From Lasioglossum baleicum (lineage: Eukaryota; Arthropoda; Insecta; Hymenoptera; Halictidae), in NCBI RefSeq assembly GCF_051020765.1, contig NW_027469086.1, forward strand, positions 930,001 to 994,000: 64,000 nt of DNA, read 5' to 3'. The notes under the pieces are model-generated. The model saw only the letters and a program-made list of their open reading frames with translations, was not told the DNA's origin and did no database searches. The translations under genes and the position numbers were made by a program. Positions 45,361-54,374 of this stretch are shown here, piece after piece; within the stretch, counting starts at the first letter, position 1, and every line of letters begins with the position of its first letter.

Positions 45361-47409
45361 TGTTACGTCACGCCCCACGTCCTAGGCAAAGAAGATGACC
45401 CCAGGAGGCGGCACGTGGAATTGAAGAGGAAACGGTCTTTTACGCCAAGACAGCCAGACGGGCAGTCATATGCGCTAGGACACCGATAGTCATTTGGAAA
45501 ACCGGCACCCGTTTGCAGTCAACGCGGATGGCGATACTTATACGTTAACGCAACGAACGCGGTGAGTTGACATGGGGTAAAGATGGATACAAGATACTGA
45601 TTCTCACCAGTTTGTTGTTACGCCTTAATAATACTGTCGCAGGAGTTGTTTCCTCTGCGCTGCGTAGACCTCGTACTGTGGGTCCTTGATGCAAGTATCT
45701 TCCAGGCGAGGAAGATTGGGAAGACGCAACGTAATACGTTGACGTGGTGACAGGAACGTGCTGTTGGTGATGACGCAACGAGGACGTGGCAGGATCACTG
45801 TGTCCTGGCTATCGTCGTCGTCAGAGATGTCTATGGGATCGATGATCTCATAGCGGGCAGCTGGTGTAACGTTGACAGGCGTGGAACGCGAGAGATCCGC
45901 GTGGTTGATCTCTGTGTTCGGAATCGGACGGCACGGACAACCGTATACCGATACGTAATCTGACGCGTCACACTCGATATTCTCGGTCGTGACGTGTTCG
46001 ACGCATGAGGAGAGAGGAGCGAAAGGAACTTGGTTTAACAACTCCTTCTCAAGAAATCCTTTATAGGAATTTTGTCTATGTTCTGAATGAAAAGGGAAAA
46101 TTGGCCAGGGGTTCCCCGGAGGCGCTGGCCAGCGGTATTCCACCTGTGACTTTAATAAAATATAGTTATTGAAAAGGTCCGCTCGTTCATTGACACTACC
46201 CAAGCGGAGCGGACGAACTGGCCTCCAAGCCGGGTCACTGTGTAACGAACGAGGGCACTGTTAGAACTGTCACTATAGATCTAGCACTGCACGTATTCCT
46301 TGTGTGAACTGTCACTTGATGGAGACTTGATCGAACACTTGACCGAGAAAACACTTGAACGATCAAAATGTCGCTTGCAGACGTATTGTCTCGGCGGAGC
46401 TGTAAGCTTCTCCCTTTGTGACCGAGTTTCAATACTCTACAAGTGCACGATAAACGAAGATATAGTTTGAATATCGGAGAGAAATAGGTCACTGAATTGA
46501 TTGAATTGTAAGAGAAGTCACTCGCGAAGTTCTGGTAAAATAAGATATATTATAATAATAACTTGGTTACACTTGGTTACAATTGTATTAATATAAATGT
46601 GAATATGAATTAAATGAATTAATTGCGTAGGAGTTAGTAAATGAATTAGTATTGGAATAGAGACTGCGTTGAGTCGGAATTGGTATTGAGTTTGAATTAG
46701 AATTGGAATTAGATTTGGAATTGGAATTGTAGAACAAACGTCGATGAACGTCGAAGCGCGAATTAGAAGAGCGCAGGTCGACACGTCTGCTCACTTCGCT
46801 GGCTTGGGCCAGACTGACTGATGTCGTTGTGTGAGAATGGAGTGAGCGCAGACCGACACGTCCGCTCACTCCGCTGGCTAGCACCAGACTGATGCAAGAG
46901 GCAGCTCTGCGTAGCCTCCTTCGCTCGGAGTGGGGGTTGCTGACGCTGCAGTCCCTTTGTCCTCGCTCGTCGGAGTGGTGACGGGTGCAAGACTGCTGAC
47001 GTTGCAGTCTCTTTGTCCTCGCTCTCGACAGAGTGGTGACGCGTGCAAGACTGCTGACGTTGCGATCTCTTTGTTCTCGAGGTGGCGTTTACTCGAGCGG
47101 AGTTGAGGATTTGAACAAGTTATAAGTGTAGATGAGGGTTTGAACAAGTGTTAGGTAAGATTGAGAGTTTGGAGTGGTGGTTGGGTTTAGAACAATTGGG
47201 AGAGTCGAGATTTAAGTAGTGATGGGTATTAGAACAAGTTTAGGAAAAGTCGTGGGTGAAGTAGTGATGGGTTTAGGATGTATTAGAATTAGAACAAGAG
47301 TTTGATAGCGATGGGTTTAAGAGGTATTATGTACTTAATATTTAATCTTAGCCTAGAATCGAGGTACGGTCCTCGATTCGACCAACGTCGGAGGTCGTCC
47401 GACGTAACA
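45361..47409 (-). repeat. A3 3' LTR (family A short sublineage, 2049 bp)
   Basis: TGTTACGTCACG..GACGTAACA on the plus strand. Identical in layout to the 5' LTR. Contains the altered LTR ORF, U3 TGACNNNGC cluster and tip hairpins. Its region 46260-46800 is non-coding A/T-rich promoter/leader sequence. Confidence 0.93.
45625..46203 (-). CDS. LTR-encoded protein, A3 sublineage form (192 aa, altered N-terminus), 3' LTR
   Basis: C-terminal two thirds match the family A/B protein: TENIECDASDYVSVYGCPC, an acidic motif (EIIDPIDISDDDDS), and the LPNLPRLEDTC end. A deletion of about 120 nt removed the basic N-terminus and shifted the old ATG out of frame. The core is now read in frame with upstream leader codons (NPWPIF, then the FLEKELLNQV segment) from Met 46203. 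Only one acidic motif remains. Either the product is altered or translation is reduced. Conserved in both A3 LTRs. Confidence 0.6.
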   Translation of the reverse strand: MGSVNERADLFNNYILLKSQVEYRWPAPPGNPWPIFPFHSEHRQNSYKGFLEKELLNQVPFAPLSSCVEHVTTENIECDASDYVSVYGCPCRPIPNTEINHADLSRSTPVNVTPAARYEIIDPIDISDDDDSQDTVILPRPRCVITNSTFLSPRQRITLRLPNLPRLEDTCIKDPQYEVYAAQRKQLLRQYY

Positions 47410-47739
47410 CCTCCCTCGCCGGAGAAGAGATTTCTCGGAGTGAAATCTCTCGGTCCGAGGTTGTGTTCGGTGAACGCTCGCATTACAATTTTTGGTTTTG
47501 AGACGCATCGTTAGTGAGCGATCCGCGCAGGGAGCTCAGTTCTCGGCGCACGTTGACTGTATTAACAGTACGAAACACTGGATGCACTGAGATGTTGTCT
47601 GATTCTGCGCGAGGAGTTGGGGTAGGTTTCGCAATGTCCGACAGTCTATAATCGCAATGTTCATTATCTGACTGTCTTTTATTGGGGTCTTGGGAGGGAA
47701 TGGGCTCACTTATGTCATTTTCACTTTCACTTTTGTGAG
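47410..47739 (-). other. A3 shared 3' tail region (after pol stop)
   Basis: About 330 nt that encode the Env cytoplasmic tail in E-type A2 (segments like PNKRQSNNEHCDYRLSD). Here they lie behind the pol stop in another frame, starting AAAAGTGAAAGTGAAAATG. The purine tract CGAGGGAGG complement is at 47410-47419. No intact ORF of its own. Confidence 0.7.
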
Positions 47740-50700
47740 TTATTCCGTGTCCGTATCCTCGTCTGGGCTGTCGGAAACGTGGTCGGGGTCGTCATGTTGT
47801 ATGGCCCATCTTGAAGCCAGTATCTGTCCGCATGGAATGCAGTTCAACACAGGTGTTTCCCTGCACATCTTCTCACCGCAGTTGTTGCAGTTATTCATTA
47901 TACTGATCATCCTTTGATGCCTCCAACGTTCTGTGTGCTCGATGGTTGTTGTCAGGCTGCAATCATAGCATAATTCCCTACCATCGCATGCGACCATGAT
48001 TACGCCATTGTAGCAAGTTAAGTTGCGGTAGCGTGATGTGTAACGGTTCGCCTTCTGCGTGGCTGTACGTCTTTTGTGCACTGGTCCACACATCTTGTTG
48101 TTGTAGGAGGCTGAGACTGCGACGCGAGTTGGACGCTGTACTGGCGGGAAATGACGACATTCAGAAGAAACTCCGAGTTGCTGGGCCCTTTGTCTGCTAT
48201 CATATTTCTCGGGAAGAGTGGGGGTTATCTCGAATGGGTAAGTTTCTCTTCTAATCTTCGGCTTGACGAATGCTACGGATGTGATAGCTACGTTTCGCTG
48301 ACGCGCGTTTTGTGTCGGATTACTCGAGGCGCGCTTGAGTTTGTTTGCGTGTACGATTTTGTAATGGTTACCTATTCTTATTTTTACGTTGTTTGCACCT
48401 ATTAGTTCGCAAATTTCGTGTGGCCCTGTATATTGTTCGTCAAATTTGTTTTTACAAGGTTCCTTTAATAGGAATACTTGTTCTCCTACCTTGAACTGGA
48501 CGGGGTTGATTCTTCTATCGTAATAAGTCTTAGACTTTTCCTTCGCGGAAATTAGGTTGTCGCGCGCGCGGGCTTGTGTTTCGCTAATTTTCCTGTGGAG
48601 GTCAAAGAGATAGTGGGAGTAGGATTCGTTTTCCAGTTCATAAGGATAGGAGTCGGCGGAAGGAACGCGTGCTAGTGAACCGAAAACCAATTCGTGTGGA
48701 GTGAAATTCGTTCCTTCATGGACGCTCGTGTTATAGCTGAACATGGCTAGGTTGATCCATTTGTCCCAATTGGTTTTATGAACATATTGTTTTAGATATT
48801 CTGTTAGGACGTGGTGGGATCTCTCTATAGAGCCATTGCTTTGCGGGTGAAATGCTGTTGTTTGCAGACGGGTAATTCGGAAACGTCTGGCGACGGCCTT
48901 CATGAGGGAGCTTGTAAAATTCGTCCCTTGATCCGTCAAGATGGCTTTGGGTGTTCCAAAACGGCAGATCCAGTAATTGACGAATGCGTCGGCAGTACTA
49001 ATGGCGTCGGCTGATTTGAGTGGAGCGGCGACCGAGTATTTCGTCAATAGGTCCTGCATGGTGAGAACATATGTGTTTTCATCCGTGGTTGTAGGCAGGG
49101 GGCCTACAATGTCTATTGAAACCTTGTCAAATGCCCGGTTGGGTGTGTCTGTGATTGTCATGGGTAAACGCGTTTTTACCCTCGTTAGCTTGTTACGTTG
49201 GCAGCTTAAACAATCGTTGATGAAGCTTGCCACTTCGGTCTTCATCCCGTTCCACCAGTATCTCTCCCGTATTCTCTTGAGAGTTTTGGTAATTCCTTTG
49301 TGGCCGGCATACGCGGACACATGATTTTCCCTAATAATATCTGTCCTTCTGTCTTCGGCCGGGATCTGAATTTCATTGCTGCAAAGGAATATGTGTACGT
49401 GGGTGTCCTCGAACGTTTCAACGAGGAGGTTTGAGACGTATTCCATGGAGAGGTGGTCGATGTAGGTTTTGGAAATAGAAAACGACGTTATTCCAAGCTC
49501 GTTGATAGCATCGAACAAGGTTCGAAGACATTCTTTCAGGTCTTCTTCTGAGACCTCATGTAATGGGGTTGGCTTGATCGGTATTTGAATTAATGTATGT
49601 CCACCGTATTTGCTGACTCGTGCCCTAAACAGAGTCAGGTCCTGAGCGTTGGCCAATTTCCCTAGTCTATTGAGATCCATGGCCCCCGTATCGATTGGTT
49701 GACCATCCAACGTTGAAAAACAGACCAGGTTGTCATTTCTCATGATTAACCGGTCGCGTGTGTAAGTGACTATCCTCTGTCCTCCTGGTACAACTCCCTC
49801 TCCTTCCTCTCCTTCCTCTCCTTCCTCTTCTTCTTCTTCTTCTTCTCCTTCTTCTCCTTCCGAAGGTAAGCTTTCTTCTCTCTCATCCATCCAGTTGGGT
49901 CCCGTTGGTTGGGGAATTAGGCTGGGGACGACGGTTAAGATGTCCTCCAGTCCTGTTATGAGTGGCTCCTCTTGACTGGAGGCGGGTACTAGGGGTGATG
50001 ATACCAAAAGGCTGTCGTCATCTGAACTCGCCTCAGGGCGTGGTGACGTTTTCGATGGTGGTCCAGATGTTGAGTTTGTCGATGATTTCCTCTTCCTCGG
50101 GGGAATTGACTGAGGCGGTGGCATAAGATGTGAGTCGGCCCATCTCCTTCGGCGGGTATCGAAGAGAGGGGTTCCTGGGTCTGATAACGGTGCTCTTGGC
50201 GGCGATGCGCCTCCAGGGGTGCTCCATGAGAGGGGCAACGCCACTGGGTTTCGAGAGAGGGCATCCGCATTAGAATTCGCCTTACCGGGCTTGTAAATAA
50301 CTTGATATTCAAATTCCGCTAACTTCAATCGCCACCTGAGGAGGCGTGACGTAGGATCCTTCACTGATGTCATCCATACCAGTGGCTTATGATCCGTAAC
50401 GAGTGTGAATCTTCTACCATAGATGTACGGACGGAAGTATTGTACGGCGAATATTATTGCTAGGCATTCTTTCTCTATTGTAGAGTAATTCAACTCGGCA
50501 CCGTGCAGGATACGTGAGGCGTATGCAACGGGGCGATCTTTACCTATCTCACCCTGGCTTAGCACAGCGCCAATTGCATATCCAGAAGCGTCACATGTGA
50601 CGTCAAATGGCTCCTCGAAATTGGGATATTGCAATACGGGTTCTGTGCATAACGCTTGTCGTAAAGTTTCAAAGGCTTCTTCTTGCTTTGGTCCCCACAC

Positions 50701-52842
50701 GAATTTGTTTTCCTTGGTGAGGAGTTGGGTGAGGGGTTTGGAAATTTTAGCGAAACCTTCTATAAACCTACGGTAATACCCTGCTAGGCCCAAAAATTCG
50801 CGGACATTTTTCGCGTTTCTGGGTCGAGGAAAGTTCTGGACGGCGTTAATTTTTTGTGGGCATGGCTTAACGCCGTCTTTGCTAATTTGATGTTCCAGGT
50901 ATGCCACTTCCTTGTGGAGGAAGCCGCATTTCGAGGGCTGTAGCTTGAGGTTGGCGTTGCGTAATCGCTGGGCCAATTTATTGAATTTAGCTTTATGTTC
51001 CTCTAATGATCGCGCGTAGACTACAATATCGTCTAAATACACGAAGAGTTCGTTGCCTTGTAGGCCAGAAAGGATAGTGTCCATTAATCTCTGGAAGGTG
51101 GCTGGCGCGTTTCTGAGGCCGAAAGGCATTCTATTAAATTCGTAATGCCCGAAGGGGGTGGAGAAAGCGGTCTTTGCGGCGTCCTCCTTTTCCATTCCTA
51201 TCTGATGAAAACCGCTGGCCAAATCGAATACGCTAAAGTATGTCGCGCTGCCCAGCTGATCTAGGATTTCGTTAATGCTGGGCAGAGGGTATGCGTCGGC
51301 CACCGATTTTTCGTTTAGTGCGCGGTAGTCGATCACCATGCGCCATTTTTTATTGCCGTTAGCATCCGCCTTCTTCGGGACAATCCACAAGGGGGAATTG
51401 TAGGGAGAGTTAGACGGGACGACTATGTCGTTTTGTAATAGTTCAAACATTTGCTTGTTAATCTCCTCCTTGTGGATTGGCGGATAACGGTATTGCTTCG
51501 TGTGTACGGGGATCTCATCCGTTGTGGGGATCTTATGGGTGACCGCGTTTGTCTTCCCCAGGCGATCCCCTTGGAGGTGGAAGAGGTCGTTATTTTCTTC
51601 CAATAAAGATTTGACATGAGCCGTCTCATCTTGGTTGAGGTGGCTCATGGGAATAGTGTCCATTAGCTCCTTCATGCGAGCTTTATGGGGATTTGTAATA
51701 GAATAAACCCTCTTGGGTTTGGAACGATCGGGCTGGTTACCGGAGTTAGAATTGTCGGGATGGTTACCGAATGCGTCGGGATGGTTACCGGAATTAGAAA
51801 GGTCGGGATGGTTACCGAATGCGTCGGGATGGTTACCGGAATTAGAAAGGTCGGGATGGTTACCGAATACGTCGGGATGGTTACCGGAATTAGAAAGGTC
51901 GGGATGGTTACCGAATACGTCGGGATGGTTACCGGAATTAGAAAGGTCGGGATGGTTACCGAATGCGTCGGGATAGTGCCCGGAATTAGTTGAATAACGC
52001 TCGATCTCTTCCACCTCTAACACGGGTAATCGGAATGAGATCGGACGCGGAGATGTGTTGAAACATCTGAGGCTCGCTTTGCCTCCGCGATTAGTGACTA
52101 CACAGTCACCGAGGAATACATCCGGCGCTACGCTGACGCGGCGGATATATCCCTGTTTCGGGCCCTGTACGCTGACTGCAATGCAGGCGGCTGTTCGGGG
52201 CTCAACGGCAAACTCATTAGAGTCTGCTGCAGTCCTTGATTCGGACTGTTGATTTAGATTTTTGCGCTTATCGACCGGTTCCTCTACGATATTATTCGAT
52301 GTGATACGAATCTCTCCCGGTTGCACCCGACGTTTTGAGAGAGGGAATGTTTCTTCCTCTGTCCTTGCGGCGTGCTTTTCAAGAGAGACCTCCGTTTTCG
52401 GAGAAGGCATTGAAATAACCCTCGTCATTGAACTATCGCGGGGCTCAGTCGGCAGTGCGCGTGAATTAGAGAACGGAATAGAAATGTTTCCGATTAAAAC
52501 AAATTGCCTTGCAAAGGAAATCTCAGCTCCTCCTATAAAGAAGGGCGAGCCGAGAATTCCGTTAACACTGACTGGAAAATCGTCCCCGAGCACGTGGAAT
52601 TTGACAGGGATTGTCCCTTGAATGAATATAACGACTTCGCCGAGTGTTACTATGGAACCCTCGGTTATTCCATGAACTTCGATCGTGCTCGTGGGATCAA
52701 TGGTTATCCCAGGTTTTAAACTAGACGCGCGTATCAAATTGACTTCCGAGCCCGTGTCTAATAAGAACTCACTTTTCTCGCGAAGCTGAGGGGCGGAGAT
52801 TTGTACGCGCGGGATCGGCGAGTCTACTGCGAGGTTAACTGC
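47740..52842 (-). CDS. pol: A3 Pol: protease, RT, RNase H, integrase, Cys-rich extension
   Basis: Open -1 frame after gag; residues counted from position 52737. Protease LLDTGSEVNLI just upstream. NxPD repeats ~248-334. RT with VIDYRALNE (~470), a FDLASGFHQI segment and YLDD catalytic box (~567). RNase H with DASGYAIG (~713) and TDHKPL (~782). A long disordered linker (~820-1000) with a basic PPRKRKSS and a Glu/Gly run (~956-983). Integrase with an HHCC zinc part (AGHKG ~1143, CLSCQ ~1178) and catalytic Asp (SIDIVGPL ~1208), Asp (LTDQGTNF ~1270) and Glu (NGSIERS ~1306), spaced as D35E. Integrase C-terminal domain (YTGPHEICELIG). Finally ~180 extra residues with a Cys-rich part (CYDC, CNNCGEKMC, CIPCG). 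All catalytic residues are present, so it is probably functional. Confidence 0.93.
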   Translation of the reverse strand, partial: AVNLAVDSPIPRVQISAPQLREKSEFLLDTGSEVNLIRASSLKPGITIDPTSTIEVHGITEGSIVTLGEVVIFIQGTIPVKFHVLGDDFPVSVNGILGSPFFIGGAEISFARQFVLIGNISIPFSNSRALPTEPRDSSMTRVISMPSPKTEVSLEKHAARTEEETFPLSKRRVQPGEIRITSNNIVEEPVDKRKNLNQQSESRTAADSNEFAVEPRTAACIAVSVQGPKQGYIRRVSVAPDVFLGDCVVTNRGGKASLRCFNTSPRPISFRLPVLEVEEIERYSTNSGHYPDAFGNHPDLSNSGNHPDVFGNHPDLSNSGNHPDVFGNHPDLSNSGNHPDAFGNHPDLSNSGNHPDAFGNHPDNSNSGNQPDRSKPKRVYSITNPHKARMKELMDTIPMSHLNQDETAHVKSLLEENNDLFHLQGDRLGKTNAVTHKIPTTDEIPVHTKQYRYPPIHKEEINKQMFELLQNDIVVPSNSPYNSPLWIVPKKADANGNKKWRMVIDYRALNEKSVADAYPLPSINEILDQLGSATYFSVFDLASGFHQIGMEKEDAAKTAFSTPFGHYEFNRMPFGLRNAPATFQRLMDTILSGLQGNELFVYLDDIVVYARSLEEHKAKFNKLAQRLRNANLKLQPSKCGFLHKEVAYLEHQISKDGVKPCPQKINAVQNFPRPRNAKNVREFLGLAGYYRRFIEGFAKISKPLTQLLTKENKFVWGPKQEEAFETLRQALCTEPVLQYPNFEEPFDVTCDASGYAIGAVLSQGEIGKDRPVAYASRILHGAELNYSTIEKECLAIIFAVQYFRPYIYGRRFTLVTDHKPLVWMTSVKDPTSRLLRWRLKLAEFEYQVIYKPGKANSNADALSRNPVALPLSWSTPGGASPPRAPLSDPGTPLFDTRRRRWADSHLMPPPQSIPPRKRKSSTNSTSGPPSKTSPRPEASSDDDSLLVSSPLVPASSQEEPLITGLEDILTVVPSLIPQPTGPNWMDEREESLPSEGEEGEEEEEEEEGEEGEEGEGVVPGGQRIVTYTRDRLIMRNDNLVCFSTLDGQPIDTGAMDLNRLGKLANAQDLTLFRARVSKYGGHTLIQIPIKPTPLHEVSEEDLKECLRTLFDAINELGITSFSISKTYIDHLSMEYVSNLLVETFEDTHVHIFLCSNEIQIPAEDRRTDIIRENHVSAYAGHKGITKTLKRIRERYWWNGMKTEVASFINDCLSCQRNKLTRVKTRLPMTITDTPNRAFDKVSIDIVGPLPTTTDENTYVLTMQDLLTKYSVAAPLKSADAISTADAFVNYWICRFGTPKAILTDQGTNFTSSLMKAVARRFRITRLQTTAFHPQSNGSIERSHHVLTEYLKQYVHKTNWDKWINLAMFSYNTSVHEGTNFTPHELVFGSLARVPSADSYPYELENESYSHYLFDLHRKISETQARARDNLISAKEKSKTYYDRRINPVQFKVGEQVFLLKEPCKNKFDEQYTGPHEICELIGANNVKIRIGNHYKIVHANKLKRASSNPTQNARQRNVAITSVAFVKPKIRRETYPFEITPTLPEKYDSRQRAQQLGVSSECRHFPPVQRPTRVAVSASYNNKMCGPVHKRRTATQKANRYTSRYRNLTCYNGVIMVACDGRELCYDCSLTTTIEHTERWRHQRMISIMNNCNNCGEKMCRETPVLNCIPCGQILASRWAIQHDDPDHVSDSPDEDTDTE
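49780..49870 (-). repeat. Glu/Gly-coding low-complexity stretch in A3 pol
   Basis: A CTT/CTC-rich run on the plus strand encodes an acidic Glu/Gly run within the linker between RNase H and integrase. Likely length-variable. Confidence 0.85.
51735..51995 (-). repeat. NxPD tandem repeat of A3
   Basis: Five 48-nt units and one 30-nt unit between the protease linker and RT. Confidence 0.9.
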
Positions 52843-54245
52843 AGAGACGAATCGTCGATCTGGTCTTCGGGGAGCTCGTTCGTTCGAACGGCGGTCTGCG
52901 TGAATGTTTGGTTGCGCTTTGTTGGGGCGGCCTCCCGCTGTTGATTCGTTCCTGTCGGGAGGCCTGACTCGTTTCCCGAGCGCAGGTTATTGTTATAGGC
53001 TCTTTTTCGACATTCGTGAATGTCATGCCCGGGAGTTTTGCAATAGTTGCAAAACTTGCGGGGCTCTCCCGAACGTCTGTCGCGATTTGAATTCGGGTCC
53101 CGGTTTTCGCGCTGCGGGTTTTGTTCGCGAGGGGTTTCGGATCGCCACTGCGGAGTTGGAGAACGATAAGAGTCGCGGTTCGAGTTTCTCCACGAGTCTC
53201 GACGTTGGTCGGACCCGTTATCGCGACGCTCATCCGGTCTGTTGTCGCGACGTTCAGGGATGCGTTCGCGAGAATTGAAATTGTCAGAAGAGCGTGGGCG
53301 ATAGGAGCTTCTGTTATCTGAGAAGCTTACCTTGCGGGAATCGTCACGATTAGATTCGCGACGACGGTTTTGATACAGCTCATATTGCTTATATGCAGAG
53401 ATGGCTGCTTCGAAGATCTCTGCCGAATTCTGAGAACGGCAATGCAAAACTTCGCTGCGAAGTTGTGGGAGTAGACCGCGAAGGAAGCACTCGACTGTGA
53501 AACGATCGATTTCTCTGTAGTCGTAATGTCCTTCGGTAGAATCGCTGATGGCGGTTCGTAAATCTTTGACTCGATTTATGAAGTCAAGAATATGCTCATT
53601 GTTGCCCTGGGCTATGCTTGCCAATTCGCCACGGTACTGGTCCACGAATTTGTAGGGTCCCAGTACTGTTCGTAGCTTATCGCAAAGTTGTGAGATCGTA
53701 CGTATGTTTTCGCCTTCAATGGCAGCGTACGCACGATCGGAAAGTTTATTGCAGATTAGTTTAGTAAGGGCACGTTCTATGGATTCGGGGATAGAATCAC
53801 GCGCGCGTTTGCAGGCGCGGATGAATTTTAGGACGGGAATCGATGTTCCGTCGAATTTGGGTACGAGTTCTGCGGCTTGTTTCAACGCGAAATTTCCTGT
53901 TGGCTCATATTGCGGGGTTTCGCGTGGCTCTGATAATGAAGGTTCTCGCGTGTTAGAGACGTTACTGGGGCCTGGTGTAGGCGCTTGGTGACGTAAGTTT
54001 TGGTTCAAGGCTTGAATATTGTGGAGCTCTTTGTGTATTTCATCGAGCATGTTATTTTGATTCTGTGCGTCTTCTTCATATTTAAGACGCAATTTAGCAA
54101 TGAATTCGGTTTGCTCTTTTAAATATTCCTCTTTACGGGCGAGATCTTGCGCGTAAAGAAGTAGCTCTTCCTCGGTTGGCGGAGGAAGGTCTTGATTAGG
54201 ATCCGCTCGGGGATCCGTTTGGGATCGTGTGATTGGGCGAGACAT
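52824..54245 (-). CDS. gag: A3 Gag (473 aa)
   Basis: Intact family A Gag, almost identical to those of A1 and A2 (few substitutions, such as DEIHKEL and ELASIAQG). Charged N-terminal helix, capsid-like region and CCHC knuckle CNYCKTPGHDIHEC. Its near identity with the E-type A2 Gag means either element's Gag could package the other's RNA. Confidence 0.93.
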   Translation of the reverse strand: MSRPITRSQTDPRADPNQDLPPPTEEELLLYAQDLARKEEYLKEQTEFIAKLRLKYEEDAQNQNNMLDEIHKELHNIQALNQNLRHQAPTPGPSNVSNTREPSLSEPRETPQYEPTGNFALKQAAELVPKFDGTSIPVLKFIRACKRARDSIPESIERALTKLICNKLSDRAYAAIEGENIRTISQLCDKLRTVLGPYKFVDQYRGELASIAQGNNEHILDFINRVKDLRTAISDSTEGHYDYREIDRFTVECFLRGLLPQLRSEVLHCRSQNSAEIFEAAISAYKQYELYQNRRRESNRDDSRKVSFSDNRSSYRPRSSDNFNSRERIPERRDNRPDERRDNGSDQRRDSWRNSNRDSYRSPTPQWRSETPREQNPQRENRDPNSNRDRRSGEPRKFCNYCKTPGHDIHECRKRAYNNNLRSGNESGLPTGTNQQREAAPTKRNQTFTQTAVRTNELPEDQIDDSSLQLTSQ

Positions 54246-54351
54246 TTTGCGATATTAGTGTGAATTCTTACTCGACACACGATATAGAGAACAAATGTCA
54301 GACGTACGAAAACAATTTGTTAATGGTTCAACTACCGGCGACCGTTTTCGT

Positions 54352-54369
54352 GTCCTACCGACTGCGCCA
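54352..54369 (-). other. A3 primer binding site
   Basis: Complement of TGGCGCAGTCGGTAGGAC, 5 nt inside the 5' LTR. Confidence 0.85.
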
Positions 54370-54374
54370 AATTT

